From NCBI RefSeq assembly GCF_018282095.1, contig NZ_CP074126.1, positions 2,862,501 through 2,926,500 on the forward strand: 64,000 bases of DNA, read 5' to 3'. How positions within the stretch are numbered: position 1 is the stretch's first letter; each line of letters opens with the position of its first letter. The stretch is from Pseudovibrio brasiliensis. GTDB lineage: Bacteria; Pseudomonadota; Alphaproteobacteria; Rhizobiales; Stappiaceae. The notes below the pieces were generated by a model, which made no database searches, was not told where the DNA came from, and saw only the letters and a program-made list of their open reading frames with translations. Made by a program: the position numbers and the translations under genes. Below, piece by piece: positions 36,181 through 45,392 of this stretch.

Positions 36181-37845
36181 GTGAATGTCTTAAGAACACT
36201 GCGGCCCAGCAATGTCATCCTCATTGCTGCAATGCCCTTCATCATCTACCTGTTTGTCTCGACCAACAACTACAAGCGCTCAATCTACGCCATTGTTGGC
36301 ATCGGAGAGAACGCCAGCACGCTGTTCGCAAGCTTCCTCTGCGCGCTCGTAGTCTTTAGCGCAGGCTTCTGGCTCGCCTACTCTCTGCTGAAAAATCCAG
36401 AGAAAAGCAAAGCCAGCCAACTCGGCCAGAATGCAGCTCTCATAATCTACGTTACGCTTCTGGCACTGATCGCCACCAATGCCGTAGACCTGTCTATCTT
36501 CGTAGACTCCATCATCGCCAATAGCGTCGATCCTTACACATCCGACCTCATTCAAAAAGCCGTCAGACCACGCCAGCTCACGCCTGAAGCCCAGGTACTG
36601 GTGCTCAGCATTTTCTCCAAAGCAACCTTCGCCTACCTGATTGCCTCACTTGGCCTTCTACTGATTCATTTTCTCAGCAAGTCAAAGCAAGCTCTTGTTT
36701 CTTTGAGCAGATATGCGCTGACCCTACTACTCCTGGCCAATGCACTTGGAGCGTTCTACATCCTGTTCGTAGCCCATGCCGGATTTGCAGCTGGCCTGAT
36801 GGTGACACTACGAGCAGCATTCTTCGCCTACTTTGCCTCCATGATCCTGGGCCTGATCTGGGCTGGCCTACAAAGCTTGGAGAAGAAGAAACACACCAAC
36901 CTCTTCTACGCCATCGCAGCGCTGATCTTCTTCGGCCTCTGCGCCTTCTTCGCCATGCAGCCACAGCAGTCCTACAGCCTGATCGGCTCACTGGAAGGCC
37001 GCGTCGCCATCATCAAGGGTACACCACAACCCGTCACCGACCAGATCCGTTTCGGAGAGTATGACGGCGCTAACCACACCAGCATCGACATCCGCAGCGT
37101 GAAGGATCCGAACCACGCACTGGTCACCGTTGAAAAGAACAAACGTGTATCAGCAGCCTTCATTCCGACTGAAGCCGTTCCAGCCGATGCAAACCTCCTC
37201 TGGCAAACATCGTTTCTGCCAGATGAAAGCAAGTACCCAGCCATCACGTTTGGCGTTCTCGGCTTCTTCACCATGCTACTGGTGATCTGCTCGATCTACC
37301 GTGCCGAACACCCACTCGCCATCGCCGCAGAGTTTTTCATTGACACAGTCCGCGGCATCCCAATGCTGGTGATCATCCTCTACGTTGGCTTACCCCTCAG
37401 CGGCGCCATCAAGAGCGCATCAGACGGAGCAATCAACCTTTCCAACATGACTCGCGGCATCGTCGCCATCTCCATCGGCTACTCCGCCTACATGGCAGAG
37501 ATCTTCCGCGCTGGCATTCTCGCCGTTCCCAAAGGACAGATCGAAGCGGCCAGAAGCCTTGGCCTAAGCCGTTGGCAAGTCGCACGTTTTGTAGTGCTAC
37601 CTCAGGCCCTGTCCATCGTCATACCGCCGCTAGGTAATGAGTTCATCGCCATGCTCAAGGACACGTCCTTGCTGTCCATTCTCTCTGTTCGCGACGTCAC
37701 ACAGCGCATGAGAGAGTTTCAGGCGAGCAGCTTCCTGCCATTTGCCCCGTTCAACTCCGCTGCAATTCTTTATGTGGTCCTCACACTGGGCGCAGCCAGC
37801 ATAATCAAATCAATCGAGAGACGTTATGAGCGCAAATCACACTAG
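36181..37845 (+). CDS. Amino-acid-type ABC permease with long N-terminal membrane region
   Basis: Inner-membrane protein of 554 residues. The last about 215 residues form a HisM/GlnP-type permease (FFIDTVRGIPMLVIILYVG, then GYSAYMAEIFRAGIL and the coupling loop EAARSLGLSRWQVARFVVLPQ). The first about 280 residues add around six TMs of no recognised type, and about 90 residues (280-370, VAIIKGTPQPVTDQIRFGEYDG...) appear extracytoplasmic. It starts with GTG, GGAGG 6 bases upstream. No ATPase gene is present in the cluster. The 3' end overlaps the GH1 gene by 20 bases. Confidence 0.87.
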   Translation: MNVLRTLRPSNVILIAAMPFIIYLFVSTNNYKRSIYAIVGIGENASTLFASFLCALVVFSAGFWLAYSLLKNPEKSKASQLGQNAALIIYVTLLALIATNAVDLSIFVDSIIANSVDPYTSDLIQKAVRPRQLTPEAQVLVLSIFSKATFAYLIASLGLLLIHFLSKSKQALVSLSRYALTLLLLANALGAFYILFVAHAGFAAGLMVTLRAAFFAYFASMILGLIWAGLQSLEKKKHTNLFYAIAALIFFGLCAFFAMQPQQSYSLIGSLEGRVAIIKGTPQPVTDQIRFGEYDGANHTSIDIRSVKDPNHALVTVEKNKRVSAAFIPTEAVPADANLLWQTSFLPDESKYPAITFGVLGFFTMLLVICSIYRAEHPLAIAAEFFIDTVRGIPMLVIILYVGLPLSGAIKSASDGAINLSNMTRGIVAISIGYSAYMAEIFRAGILAVPKGQIEAARSLGLSRWQVARFVVLPQALSIVIPPLGNEFIAMLKDTSLLSILSVRDVTQRMREFQASSFLPFAPFNSAAILYVVLTLGAASIIKSIERRYERKSH

Positions 37846-39226
37846 TAAATTGGAGCGCCTCCAGCAGCTGGCAAACTCCATCAGCCTTCCAAAAGATATG
37901 GTGCTCGGCGCGGCAACCGCTTCCTATCAGATCGAAGGCGCCGTCAATGAAGGTGGCCGTGGCCCTACTGTCTGGGATCACTTCACCCACATCCCCGGCA
38001 ACATCGCAGATGGCACCAGCGGCGACATCGCCTGCGATCATTACCACCGGCTGGAGGAAGACGTCGCCCTGATGAAAGAGCTTGGCCTCACCGCCTACCG
38101 CTTCTCCATCTGCTGGTCACGCATCCTGCCGAACGGCAGAGACCCACTCAACGAGGAAGGCCTTGCCTTCTACGAGCGCCTGACAGACCTTCTGCTGGAA
38201 GCGGGCATCACCCCCTATGCAACGCTGTATCACTGGGATTTGCCACTCCCCTTACAGGAAGAAGGCAACGGCTGGCTGCGCAGAGGTCTGGTGGACGATT
38301 ACGTCCACTACGTCGACATCACGACAAAGCGGCTGGGCGCAAAGATAAAACACTGGACCACATTCAACGAACTCTTCACTTTCACCTGGTGGGGCTACGG
38401 CCTGAAGGAGGATGCACCCGGCCTCGGCGGTGGCGCAAAAGCAGCACTGGCAGCAAGCCACCATGCCCTGCTCGCCCATGGCAAAGCGGTACCTGTCATC
38501 CGCAAGAACGTGCCAGACGCACAGATCGGTATCGTCCTGGACCTGAACCCGGTCACACCAGCCAGCAACGCCCCAGCGGATATCGACGCTGCACGACGCT
38601 TTGAAGGCTGCCAGAACCGCTGGTATCTGGATGCTATCTTCAAAAGGCAATATCCCGCTGACATGCTAGAGACCTACAAAGATGTCCAACCTGCCATAGA
38701 ACCCGGAGATCTCGACGAGATCGCGCAGCCACTCGATTACCTCGGCATCAACATCTACCGCAGGTCTATCATCAAGGATGGAACAGAGTTCGCACCAGTC
38801 AACTTCAAGCGGCATTTACCAGAGGGCCAATACACCCAGATGGGTTGGGAAGTGCATCCGCAGTGCCTCTATGACATCCTCCAGTACGTCAACACCAATT
38901 ACGCGCCGAAGCAACTCTACATCACTGAGAACGGCGCAGCTTTTCCGGATGAGGTAGAGGCAGATGGCAGCATTCAGGATTGGGACCGCAGCACCTATAT
39001 GCTCACCCATCTGGAACAAGCAGCTAAAGCCATTGAAGATGGTATCCCGCTGAAAGGCTATTTCTGCTGGACCCTTATGGACAATTTCGAGTGGGCTGAA
39101 GGCTACCTGCCACGCTTTGGTCTGATCCACGTGGACTTCGAAACTCAAAAGCGCACCATCAAACAGAGCGGCAAGCTTTACGCCATGGTCGCCAGCCAAC
39201 TGCAAGGCACACTGCAGGAAAGTTGA
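37826..39226 (+). CDS. Beta-glucosidase, glycoside hydrolase family 1
   Basis: Cytosolic retaining beta-glycosidase of 466 residues with no signal peptide. The GH1 acid/base glutamate is in TFNELF (E182), the nucleophile in YITENG (E368), and the N-terminal signature GAATASYQIEGA is present. The usual NEP is NEL here. It ends KGYFCWTLMDNFEWAEGY..RFGL, as in BglA/BglB enzymes. It overlaps the permease by 20 bases, so the substrate is very likely the imported compound. Phospho-beta-glucosidase activity is less likely because no PTS is nearby. Its stop lies 3 bases from the stop of the convergent oxidase gene. Confidence 0.92.
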   Translation: MSANHTSKLERLQQLANSISLPKDMVLGAATASYQIEGAVNEGGRGPTVWDHFTHIPGNIADGTSGDIACDHYHRLEEDVALMKELGLTAYRFSICWSRILPNGRDPLNEEGLAFYERLTDLLLEAGITPYATLYHWDLPLPLQEEGNGWLRRGLVDDYVHYVDITTKRLGAKIKHWTTFNELFTFTWWGYGLKEDAPGLGGGAKAALAASHHALLAHGKAVPVIRKNVPDAQIGIVLDLNPVTPASNAPADIDAARRFEGCQNRWYLDAIFKRQYPADMLETYKDVQPAIEPGDLDEIAQPLDYLGINIYRRSIIKDGTEFAPVNFKRHLPEGQYTQMGWEVHPQCLYDILQYVNTNYAPKQLYITENGAAFPDEVEADGSIQDWDRSTYMLTHLEQAAKAIEDGIPLKGYFCWTLMDNFEWAEGYLPRFGLIHVDFETQKRTIKQSGKLYAMVASQLQGTLQES

Positions 39227-39229
39227 GGT

Positions 39230-40579
39230 CTAGAACATCCGGTCCTTCAGCGTAAACCACGTGTAACTGAGAGCAAGAAGATGGCGCCGCATAGAGCCAA
39301 ACGGAAACTGTGTCGGCGCCGCTTTCAAAAATGCTGGATATGCTATGTTGGTCGCCTCACCCAACATCTCATGAGCAATCAAACGTCCGGCGTAAGTCGC
39401 CATGGCCACACCGTTACCGTGATACCCAAAGGTTGCATATAGCCCCGATGTATTGGGCACAGCTCCAACAAACGGCACCAGGTTGTTTGTAAGACACGCC
39501 AAGCCTGACCAGAAATCAGGCGTCTCCACCTTCGCCCATTCCGGGAACATTCGCTCAAAGTCTCGCCGCGCCGCTTGTCTCATCCGCTCTCGCGCCTGAG
39601 GCGCCGCGCTCACACTACCGCGCATACCAAACATCATCCGATTATCAGGCAGAAGGCGGAAGTAATGCAGCAATGTTCGCGTATCGTAAGCCATCTGATT
39701 AGAGAACCAGCCCTGACGCTTGAGTTCTTCCTCAGAAAGTGGGCGTGTCATCAGGATATTGGATTGAACTGGTAGATACTTCCCAGCCAACCACTCCGGC
39801 ATATTCTCAGAAGAATATCCGTTGGTTGCCAGCAAAACCTTCTGCGCGCGCAAATGCCCCTTGCGCGCTTTAAGAACATATTGTCCATCATCTGCAGGCA
39901 CGATGCCAAGCACTTCAGTTTGCTCGTAAAACCGTGCACCTTGAGCCTTCACCGCAGCAGCGAGACCATGCGCATACTTGTAAGGGTGCAAGGCAAATCC
40001 AACAGGAATTGTCAGGCCAGCCGAGAGCCCGGACGCATTCATTCCAAGTTCTGTCAGCTCATCCTTGTCATGGAAATGACAGCTGATCCCATAGCGTTTT
40101 TGAATGTCAGCAACCGTATCTTTTAGCTGATCAACACGCCGCGGTTTATGCGCTAAGACCGTTTCACCATTAGAGGCCACATCTGCGTCGATCTCATTCT
40201 GATCCAGCAGCTCCGCAACAAGATCAATGGCAGCACGCTCTGCATAAAAATATCGACGCGCCTCAACCTCTCCATAGCGTCGGATCAGCTCATCATCTTC
40301 CGCAATGGTCCCGCCCAGACAGCAGAACCCGCCATTGCGGCCTGAAGCGCCCCAGCCAATATGCTGGGCATCTAGCACAGCAACATCAACGCCTTGCTGA
40401 GCAAGCTTCAACGCGGCAGACAGGCCAGTATAGCCACCACCAACAATCGCAACCTCACAGGACTGATCTTCTTGCAAGGGCTCACCCAAAACGTCTGGCT
40501 CGAACGCACGATGCCAGAAGTTCTGTGCTACCGGTTGCTGACCATAAGCATCAGCCTGAAATATGCGCTGCAAACTCAA
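39230..40579 (-). CDS. puuB: FAD-dependent oxidoreductase, gamma-glutamylputrescine oxidase-like (PuuB/DAO family)
   Basis: 449-residue cytosolic flavoenzyme. The Rossmann FAD motif is VAIVGGGYTGLSAALKLAQQG (about 44-64), followed by GWGASGRNGGFC (covalent or close flavin contact region). The C-terminal FAD-closing segment is GLYATFGYHGNGVAMATYAGRLIA. PuuB oxidises gamma-glutamylputrescine to the aldehyde, and a PuuA-like ligase is encoded at 48192. It is 23 bases downstream of the aminotransferase gene in the same operon. Other amine oxidases of the family are possible. Confidence 0.8.
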   Translation of the reverse strand: MSLQRIFQADAYGQQPVAQNFWHRAFEPDVLGEPLQEDQSCEVAIVGGGYTGLSAALKLAQQGVDVAVLDAQHIGWGASGRNGGFCCLGGTIAEDDELIRRYGEVEARRYFYAERAAIDLVAELLDQNEIDADVASNGETVLAHKPRRVDQLKDTVADIQKRYGISCHFHDKDELTELGMNASGLSAGLTIPVGFALHPYKYAHGLAAAVKAQGARFYEQTEVLGIVPADDGQYVLKARKGHLRAQKVLLATNGYSSENMPEWLAGKYLPVQSNILMTRPLSEEELKRQGWFSNQMAYDTRTLLHYFRLLPDNRMMFGMRGSVSAAPQARERMRQAARRDFERMFPEWAKVETPDFWSGLACLTNNLVPFVGAVPNTSGLYATFGYHGNGVAMATYAGRLIAHEMLGEATNIAYPAFLKAAPTQFPFGSMRRHLLALSYTWFTLKDRMF

Positions 40580-40602
40580 CCGAGTCTGTGCCTCCTCAAA
40601 AG

Positions 40603-41994
40603 CTACTTGATGCCTTGAGCAGTAACATCAGCAGCCGTCATATCCAACGCACGATGCGCCTTTTCAATCAGCTCATCCACCTCGCTGCGCGTGATGACCA
40701 GCGGCGGCGAGATGATCATGCTGTCACCAACATGGCGCATCACCAACCCGCTCTCAAAACAGTGATCCCTGCAGATGGTACCCACAGTGCCTCTTTCAGC
40801 TACAAACGAAGCACGGTGTGCTTTGTCAGGCGAAAGCTCCAGAGCCCCAACCAGTCCGCAAATCCGCGCCTCTCCAACCAGAGGATGCTCTCCTAGCACC
40901 TTCCACTTCTCTGCCAGATACGGCCCTGTATCATTCGCCACTCGTTCAGGCAGACGCTCATTCTCGATGATCTCAAGGTTCGCCAATGCTGCCGCACACG
41001 CAGCTGGGTGCGCTGAGTAGGTAAAGCCGTGGTAGAACTCGCCGCCATGCTCAATAAAGCCCTTGGCAACTTTCTCACTCACCACAACAGCCCCAATCGG
41101 CAGATAGCCGGAGGATAGCCCCTTGGCGATCGGCATCAGGTCTGGTTTGAAGTTGAATGTCTGCGAGCCGAACCAGTTACCAGTCCGCCCAAACCCGCAA
41201 ATCACCTCATCCGCAATCAGCAAAATGTTCCGTTCCCGGCAGATGCGCTGAATCTCAGGCCAGTATGTCTCCGGCGGAATAACAACACCGCCCGCGCCCT
41301 GAATAGGCTCACCGATGAACGCGGCCACGTTGTCCTCGCCAAGGCGATCTATCTCCGCCTCCAGCTCACGCGCGCGCATCAGGCCAAACTCAGCAGGATC
41401 CATATCCCCGCCTTCACCATACCAATAAGGCTGATTGATGTGAGTGATGTCAGGGATAGGCAGCCCGCCCTGCGCATGCATCGCACTCATGCCGCCCAGG
41501 CTCGCCCCTGCCATGGTAGACCCATGATAAGCGTTATGGCGGGAGATGATGGTCTTCTTGGTCGGCTTACCTTCACTCGCCCAATAATGCCGCACCATAC
41601 GCACCACAGTATCATTGGCTTCAGACCCAGAGCCCGCAAAGAAGACATGATCCAGATGGTCCGGTGCCAGTTGGGCGATCTTCTCTGCAAGCGCAATGGC
41701 TGGCGGGTGTGAAGTCTGGAAAAACGTATTGTAGTACGGCAACTGCTGCATCTGCCGATGAACTGCCTCGATGATCTCCGTACGGCCATACCCCACATTC
41801 ACGCACCAGAGCCCGGCCATACCATCAAGAATTTTATGTCCCTCAGAATCCCAGAGATAAACGCCCTCAGCCCGCGTAATCACGCGTGTACCTTTGGCAT
41901 TGAGGGACTTGGTATCCGTAAACGGATGCAGATGGTGGGCCGCATCCTTTTCCTGAAGAACATGGGTTGGCGGGAGATTAGCGATATAGTCCAT
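40603..41994 (-). CDS. Class III aminotransferase (putrescine/polyamine:pyruvate type)
   Basis: 463-residue PLP enzyme that moves the terminal amine of putrescine, gamma-aminobutyrate or a related omega-amine to pyruvate. The PLP lysine is K291 in MPIAKGLSSGYLPIGA; ADEVICGFGR (261-270) holds the ring-contact Asp, and GSGSEANDT (121-129) binds phosphate. LWCVNVGYG and the HHLHPFTD N-terminus fit the SpuC group. It has its own promoter with the GntR operator at 42062-42075 and leads into the PuuB-like gene. Confidence 0.88.
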   Translation of the reverse strand: MDYIANLPPTHVLQEKDAAHHLHPFTDTKSLNAKGTRVITRAEGVYLWDSEGHKILDGMAGLWCVNVGYGRTEIIEAVHRQMQQLPYYNTFFQTSHPPAIALAEKIAQLAPDHLDHVFFAGSGSEANDTVVRMVRHYWASEGKPTKKTIISRHNAYHGSTMAGASLGGMSAMHAQGGLPIPDITHINQPYWYGEGGDMDPAEFGLMRARELEAEIDRLGEDNVAAFIGEPIQGAGGVVIPPETYWPEIQRICRERNILLIADEVICGFGRTGNWFGSQTFNFKPDLMPIAKGLSSGYLPIGAVVVSEKVAKGFIEHGGEFYHGFTYSAHPAACAAALANLEIIENERLPERVANDTGPYLAEKWKVLGEHPLVGEARICGLVGALELSPDKAHRASFVAERGTVGTICRDHCFESGLVMRHVGDSMIISPPLVITRSEVDELIEKAHRALDMTAADVTAQGIK

Positions 41995-42061
41995 GGGGGT
42001 CTTTCCTTCCGAAAACGTATCTGCCGCGCAATCCGGGCAAGAGAAGCAAAATCCCCATTAT

Positions 42062-42075
42062 TTTGTGATCACAAA
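42062..42075. promoter_or_regulatory. GntR operator upstream of the aminotransferase
   Basis: Perfect 14-bp palindrome TTTGTGATCACAAA, 68 bp upstream of the aminotransferase start. It fits the T-G-T-N(x)-A-C-A pattern of FadR-type GntR regulators. The core TGATCACAAA recurs at 42903-42912 in the regulator/importer promoter. Confidence 0.7.
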
Positions 42076-42173
42076 TGAGAGAGAGTCAATCTCTATGTCT
42101 CAAACCTGATCACCATCGCCGTCTTACTAGTTAGCTCCCGCACCATACAAACACTGCGAGAAGCAACAGATCA

Positions 42174-42860
42174 TCAGGCTTTTTCAGAAAGGCTGAGGGA
42201 CTCTCGGATGAATCCCATCCCTTGCGCAATGTCCTCTTCCAAAGCAACTTGCAGTGCCTTTTGATCCCGTGTTTTGAGCGCTTCCAAAGCCTGTTTGTGC
42301 TGGTCTTCCAGATTCGCGGTGCCAGACCGACCATAAACAAGACGCATGAATGGACCGAACTGAACCCATAGGTTTTTGACGAGCTTGATAAGAATTTCAG
42401 AGCGACTTTTTGAGTACAGATAAAAATGAAACTCGTAGTTTCCGCGCATGTAACCTTCGACATCACCTGTCTCTAGAGCAAGATCTATCTGATCATCAAT
42501 GTCTTGCAGCGCCTTTATATCATCATCCCCCAAATGGAGCAGAGCCTTGGACGCCAGTTCCACTTCCAACAAGCGGCGAGCAGACCAGATTTCATCAACG
42601 ATCTCTTGGGAAACATCAGGAATGGAAACGCGCCTATTGCCGTGTAATTCCAGTGCATTTTCTGCAATCAAGCGCCGCACAGCCTCGCGCACCGGCATGG
42701 CGCTCACTCCCAGTTCCTCCGCCAAACCACGCAGGGTCACGGCCTTGCCAGGAAGAAAGCCACCAAACAAAATCCGCTCCCGCAACTGACGGTAAACCTG
42801 CTCATGCACCGGGATGCCTGCATCAGCAGCAACAGCACTTTGAAAAGTCATCTTACTCAT
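42174..42860 (-). CDS. GntR-family regulator, FadR subfamily (FCD domain)
   Basis: 228-residue repressor. The N-terminal winged HTH covers about 18-85 (EQVYRQLRERILFGGFLPG, LRGLAEELGVSAMPVREAVRRL). The all-helical FCD domain (about 90-220) has the metal/ligand positions expected of carboxylate- or amine-sensing members. It is divergent from the polyamine importer and precedes the aminotransferase/oxidase operon in the same direction. Shared operator sequences on both sides support control of both. Confidence 0.88.
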   Translation of the reverse strand: MSKMTFQSAVAADAGIPVHEQVYRQLRERILFGGFLPGKAVTLRGLAEELGVSAMPVREAVRRLIAENALELHGNRRVSIPDVSQEIVDEIWSARRLLEVELASKALLHLGDDDIKALQDIDDQIDLALETGDVEGYMRGNYEFHFYLYSKSRSEILIKLVKNLWVQFGPFMRLVYGRSGTANLEDQHKQALEALKTRDQKALQVALEEDIAQGMGFIRESLSLSEKA

Positions 42861-42902
42861 GAAAGAACTATAGAAGCCTACGAACCAGCTGCAAAGATAA
42901 TT

Positions 42903-42912
42903 TGATCACAAA
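42903..42912. promoter_or_regulatory. Second GntR-type site in the divergent gntR/potF promoter
   Basis: TGATCACAAA, preceded by TT to give the imperfect palindrome TTTGATCACAAA. It is 42 bp upstream of the GntR start and about 130 bp upstream of potF. It shares its 10-base core with the site at 42062-42075. Confidence 0.55.
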
Positions 42913-43038
42913 CTATTGCCTAGCTGAGAATTCTGTGGTCATCTTTCAAAACAGGCACACAAAAAAGAACAACGGAGACTGCCGGATCCAGACAGGCCAG
43001 CACCAATGCTGCGCAGCAATTTGAGGGGGGAAGATGAA

Positions 43039-44145
43039 ATGAGCTCAAACTTCAAGTCCAGACTGACGGGAACTGTGGCAACCGCAATGATGGTTGCACT
43101 CGCAGCCAGCGCAGCACAGGCAGAGGGCATCGTCAATGTCTACAACTGGTCAGACTATATCGACGAAAGCGTCCTGAAGGACTTCGAGGCTGAAACCGGC
43201 ATCAAGGTCAATTACGACGTCTTCGATTCAAACGAAGTTCTGGAAACCAAACTGCTCGCAGGCACCACTGGTTATGACATCGTTGTTCCAACCGGCAGTT
43301 TTCTCTCCCGCCAGATTCAGGCAGGCGTCTTCCAGAAGCTGGACAAAGATGCTCTCCCCAACCTGAAGAACATGTGGTCCGTCGTCTCCAACAGAACTTC
43401 CATCTACGATCCGGGCAACGCCTATTCCATCAACTACATGTGGGGCACCACCGGCATCGGCTACAATGTTGAAGCCGCAGCTAAGCGTCTGGATGGCAAG
43501 CCGGTCGACAGCTGGGAAATCATCTTCAAACCTGAAATCCTCGCCAAGTTTCAGGACTGCGGCATTCATATGCTGGACGCGCCAACAGAGCTTATCCCGG
43601 CAGCCCTCAACCACCTCGGTCTGAACCCGGACAGCCATGACAAAGCGGATATTGAGAAAGCTGCTGAACTGCTCAAAACCATCCGTCCATACGTACAGAA
43701 ATTCCACAGCTCCGAGTACATCAACGCCCTTGCCAACGGCGACATCTGCCTTGCAATCGGCTGGTCCGGCGATGTGTTTCAGGCGCGAGATCGAGCCGCT
43801 GAGGCGGATAACGGCGTAACCGTCAACTACATCATCCCAAAGGAAGGTGCTCTGATGTGGTTTGACCAGATGGCAATCCCGACAGATGCAGCCAACTCTA
43901 GGGAAGCGCATATGTTCCTGGATTACATCATGCGCCCGGATGTCATCGCCAAAGCTTCCAACTACGTGGTCTACGCCAACGGCAACCAAGCCTCCCATGA
44001 GTATCTGGATCAGGAAGTGCTGGAAGATGCTGCGGTGTATCCAGATGAAGCAACCATGGAAAAATTATACGTCACAACCCCTTACCCGCCAAAAATTCAG
44101 CGCGTTGTGACCCGTGCCTGGACTGCTGTGAAGTCCGGTCAGTAA
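43039..44145 (+). CDS. potF: Putrescine/spermidine ABC transporter substrate-binding protein (PotF/PotD type)
   Basis: Periplasmic polyamine-binding protein of 368 residues, signal peptide ending near AAQA-EGIV. Family hallmarks are IVNVYNWSDYIDESVLKDFE, the YDIVVPTGSFLSRQIQ segment, MWGTTGIGYN and the acidic/aromatic polyamine pocket residues in GWSGDVFQAR. I start at 43039, with GGGGGAAG 5 bases upstream; an ATG at 43006 would add 11 residues lying in the leader. It heads the importer operon and is followed by a strong stem-loop. Confidence 0.9.
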   Translation: MSSNFKSRLTGTVATAMMVALAASAAQAEGIVNVYNWSDYIDESVLKDFEAETGIKVNYDVFDSNEVLETKLLAGTTGYDIVVPTGSFLSRQIQAGVFQKLDKDALPNLKNMWSVVSNRTSIYDPGNAYSINYMWGTTGIGYNVEAAAKRLDGKPVDSWEIIFKPEILAKFQDCGIHMLDAPTELIPAALNHLGLNPDSHDKADIEKAAELLKTIRPYVQKFHSSEYINALANGDICLAIGWSGDVFQARDRAAEADNGVTVNYIIPKEGALMWFDQMAIPTDAANSREAHMFLDYIMRPDVIAKASNYVVYANGNQASHEYLDQEVLEDAAVYPDEATMEKLYVTTPYPPKIQRVVTRAWTAVKSGQ

Positions 44146-44156
44146 TCCCTGGCTGC

Positions 44157-44180
44157 CGCGGGCAATCTTCATTGCCCGCG
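44157..44180 (+). terminator. Stem-loop after potF
   Basis: Perfect 10-bp stem CGCGGGCAAT/ATTGCCCGCG with tetraloop CTTC, 11 bp after the stop and without a T-run. It likely stabilises the potF message relative to the rest of the operon. Confidence 0.65.
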
Positions 44181-44235
44181 CACCTCCCATGTTTCCTCGG
44201 AAGCGCAATGAAAACAGAGAGTGGAGCGGGCCACT

Positions 44236-45384
44236 ATGGAAACTCTGGTCAACACGCAACCAGTCTGCAAATTCGCACCTTGGGAAGATCCCACCCAGGA
44301 CCCCTTGGTGCGTTTTGAAAATGTCACGAAGAGGTTCGGCGACTTCACGGCCATCGAGGATCTGACGCTCAACATTTACGAGCGAGAGTTCTTTGCTCTT
44401 CTCGGCCCGTCCGGCTGCGGCAAAACAACCATGATGCGTATGTTGGCTGGCTTTGAGTATCCCAGTGCAGGCAACATCATGCTCGGCCAGAGCAATCTAC
44501 AAAAAGCCCCGCCGCACAAGCGGCCCGTCAACATGATGTTCCAGTCCTACGCCCTATTCCCGCACATGACGGTGGAACAGAACATCGGCTTCGGTCTGAA
44601 GCAGGAAAAAACGCCCAAGCCAGAAATCAGACGACGCGTAGAAGAAATGTTGTCGCTGGTGCAGCTGGAGCCCTTTGCCAAACGCAAACCACATCAACTC
44701 TCAGGCGGCCAGAAGCAGCGCGTTGCCCTTGCCCGCTCTCTGGCAAAAAAACCCAAACTCCTCCTGCTGGATGAACCCCTCGGCGCACTCGATTGCAAGC
44801 TGCGCGAGCAGACCCAGTTTGAGCTGATGAACATTCAGGAACAGCTCGGCCTCACCTTCGTCATCGTCACGCACGATCAGGAAGAAGCCATGACTGTGGC
44901 CAGTCGTATCGCTGTGATGGACCACGGCAAGATCGTGCAGGTCGCCACACCCGCCGAGATCTACGAGTACCCCAACTCCCGCTACTCCGCAGACTTCCTC
45001 GGCGACGTCAACATCATCGAAGGCCACATCCACGTCACCACGGGCGAAACAGCCAGCCTCCACTGGGCGGAAGGCGAGACGCCACTGGCCGTATCAACCA
45101 AACTACGCCCACAACCAGGCACCACGGCATGGCTTGCCGTACGTCCCGAAAAGCTGCGCATCTCCAAGGACAAGCCGGAGAACACAGACAACTGCGTGAA
45201 AGGCGAAGTCTGGGATATCGGATACACCGGCAACATCTCCACCTACCACGTCAAAGCTTCCAACGGCACGATCCTAAAAGCGCAGGTGTCCAACCGCGAA
45301 CACCTGGCTGACCGCCCGATCACGTGGGAAGATACTGTCTACGTCTACTGGGAAAAAGGCGCTGGCGTCTTTCTTGAAACGTGA
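44236..45384 (+). CDS. potG: Polyamine ABC transporter ATP-binding protein (PotG type)
   Basis: ATPase of 382 residues. Walker A GPSGCGKTT, signature LSGGQKQRVALARSL, Walker B LLLLDEPLGALD and VTHDQEEAMTVASRI are present. The C-terminal TOBE domain (about 300-375) is typical of polyamine importers. ATG 44236 is preferred over the in-frame GTG at 44221. It is followed 8 bases later by the first permease. Confidence 0.92.
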   Translation: METLVNTQPVCKFAPWEDPTQDPLVRFENVTKRFGDFTAIEDLTLNIYEREFFALLGPSGCGKTTMMRMLAGFEYPSAGNIMLGQSNLQKAPPHKRPVNMMFQSYALFPHMTVEQNIGFGLKQEKTPKPEIRRRVEEMLSLVQLEPFAKRKPHQLSGGQKQRVALARSLAKKPKLLLLDEPLGALDCKLREQTQFELMNIQEQLGLTFVIVTHDQEEAMTVASRIAVMDHGKIVQVATPAEIYEYPNSRYSADFLGDVNIIEGHIHVTTGETASLHWAEGETPLAVSTKLRPQPGTTAWLAVRPEKLRISKDKPENTDNCVKGEVWDIGYTGNISTYHVKASNGTILKAQVSNREHLADRPITWEDTVYVYWEKGAGVFLET

Positions 45385-45392
45385 GGTGACCC

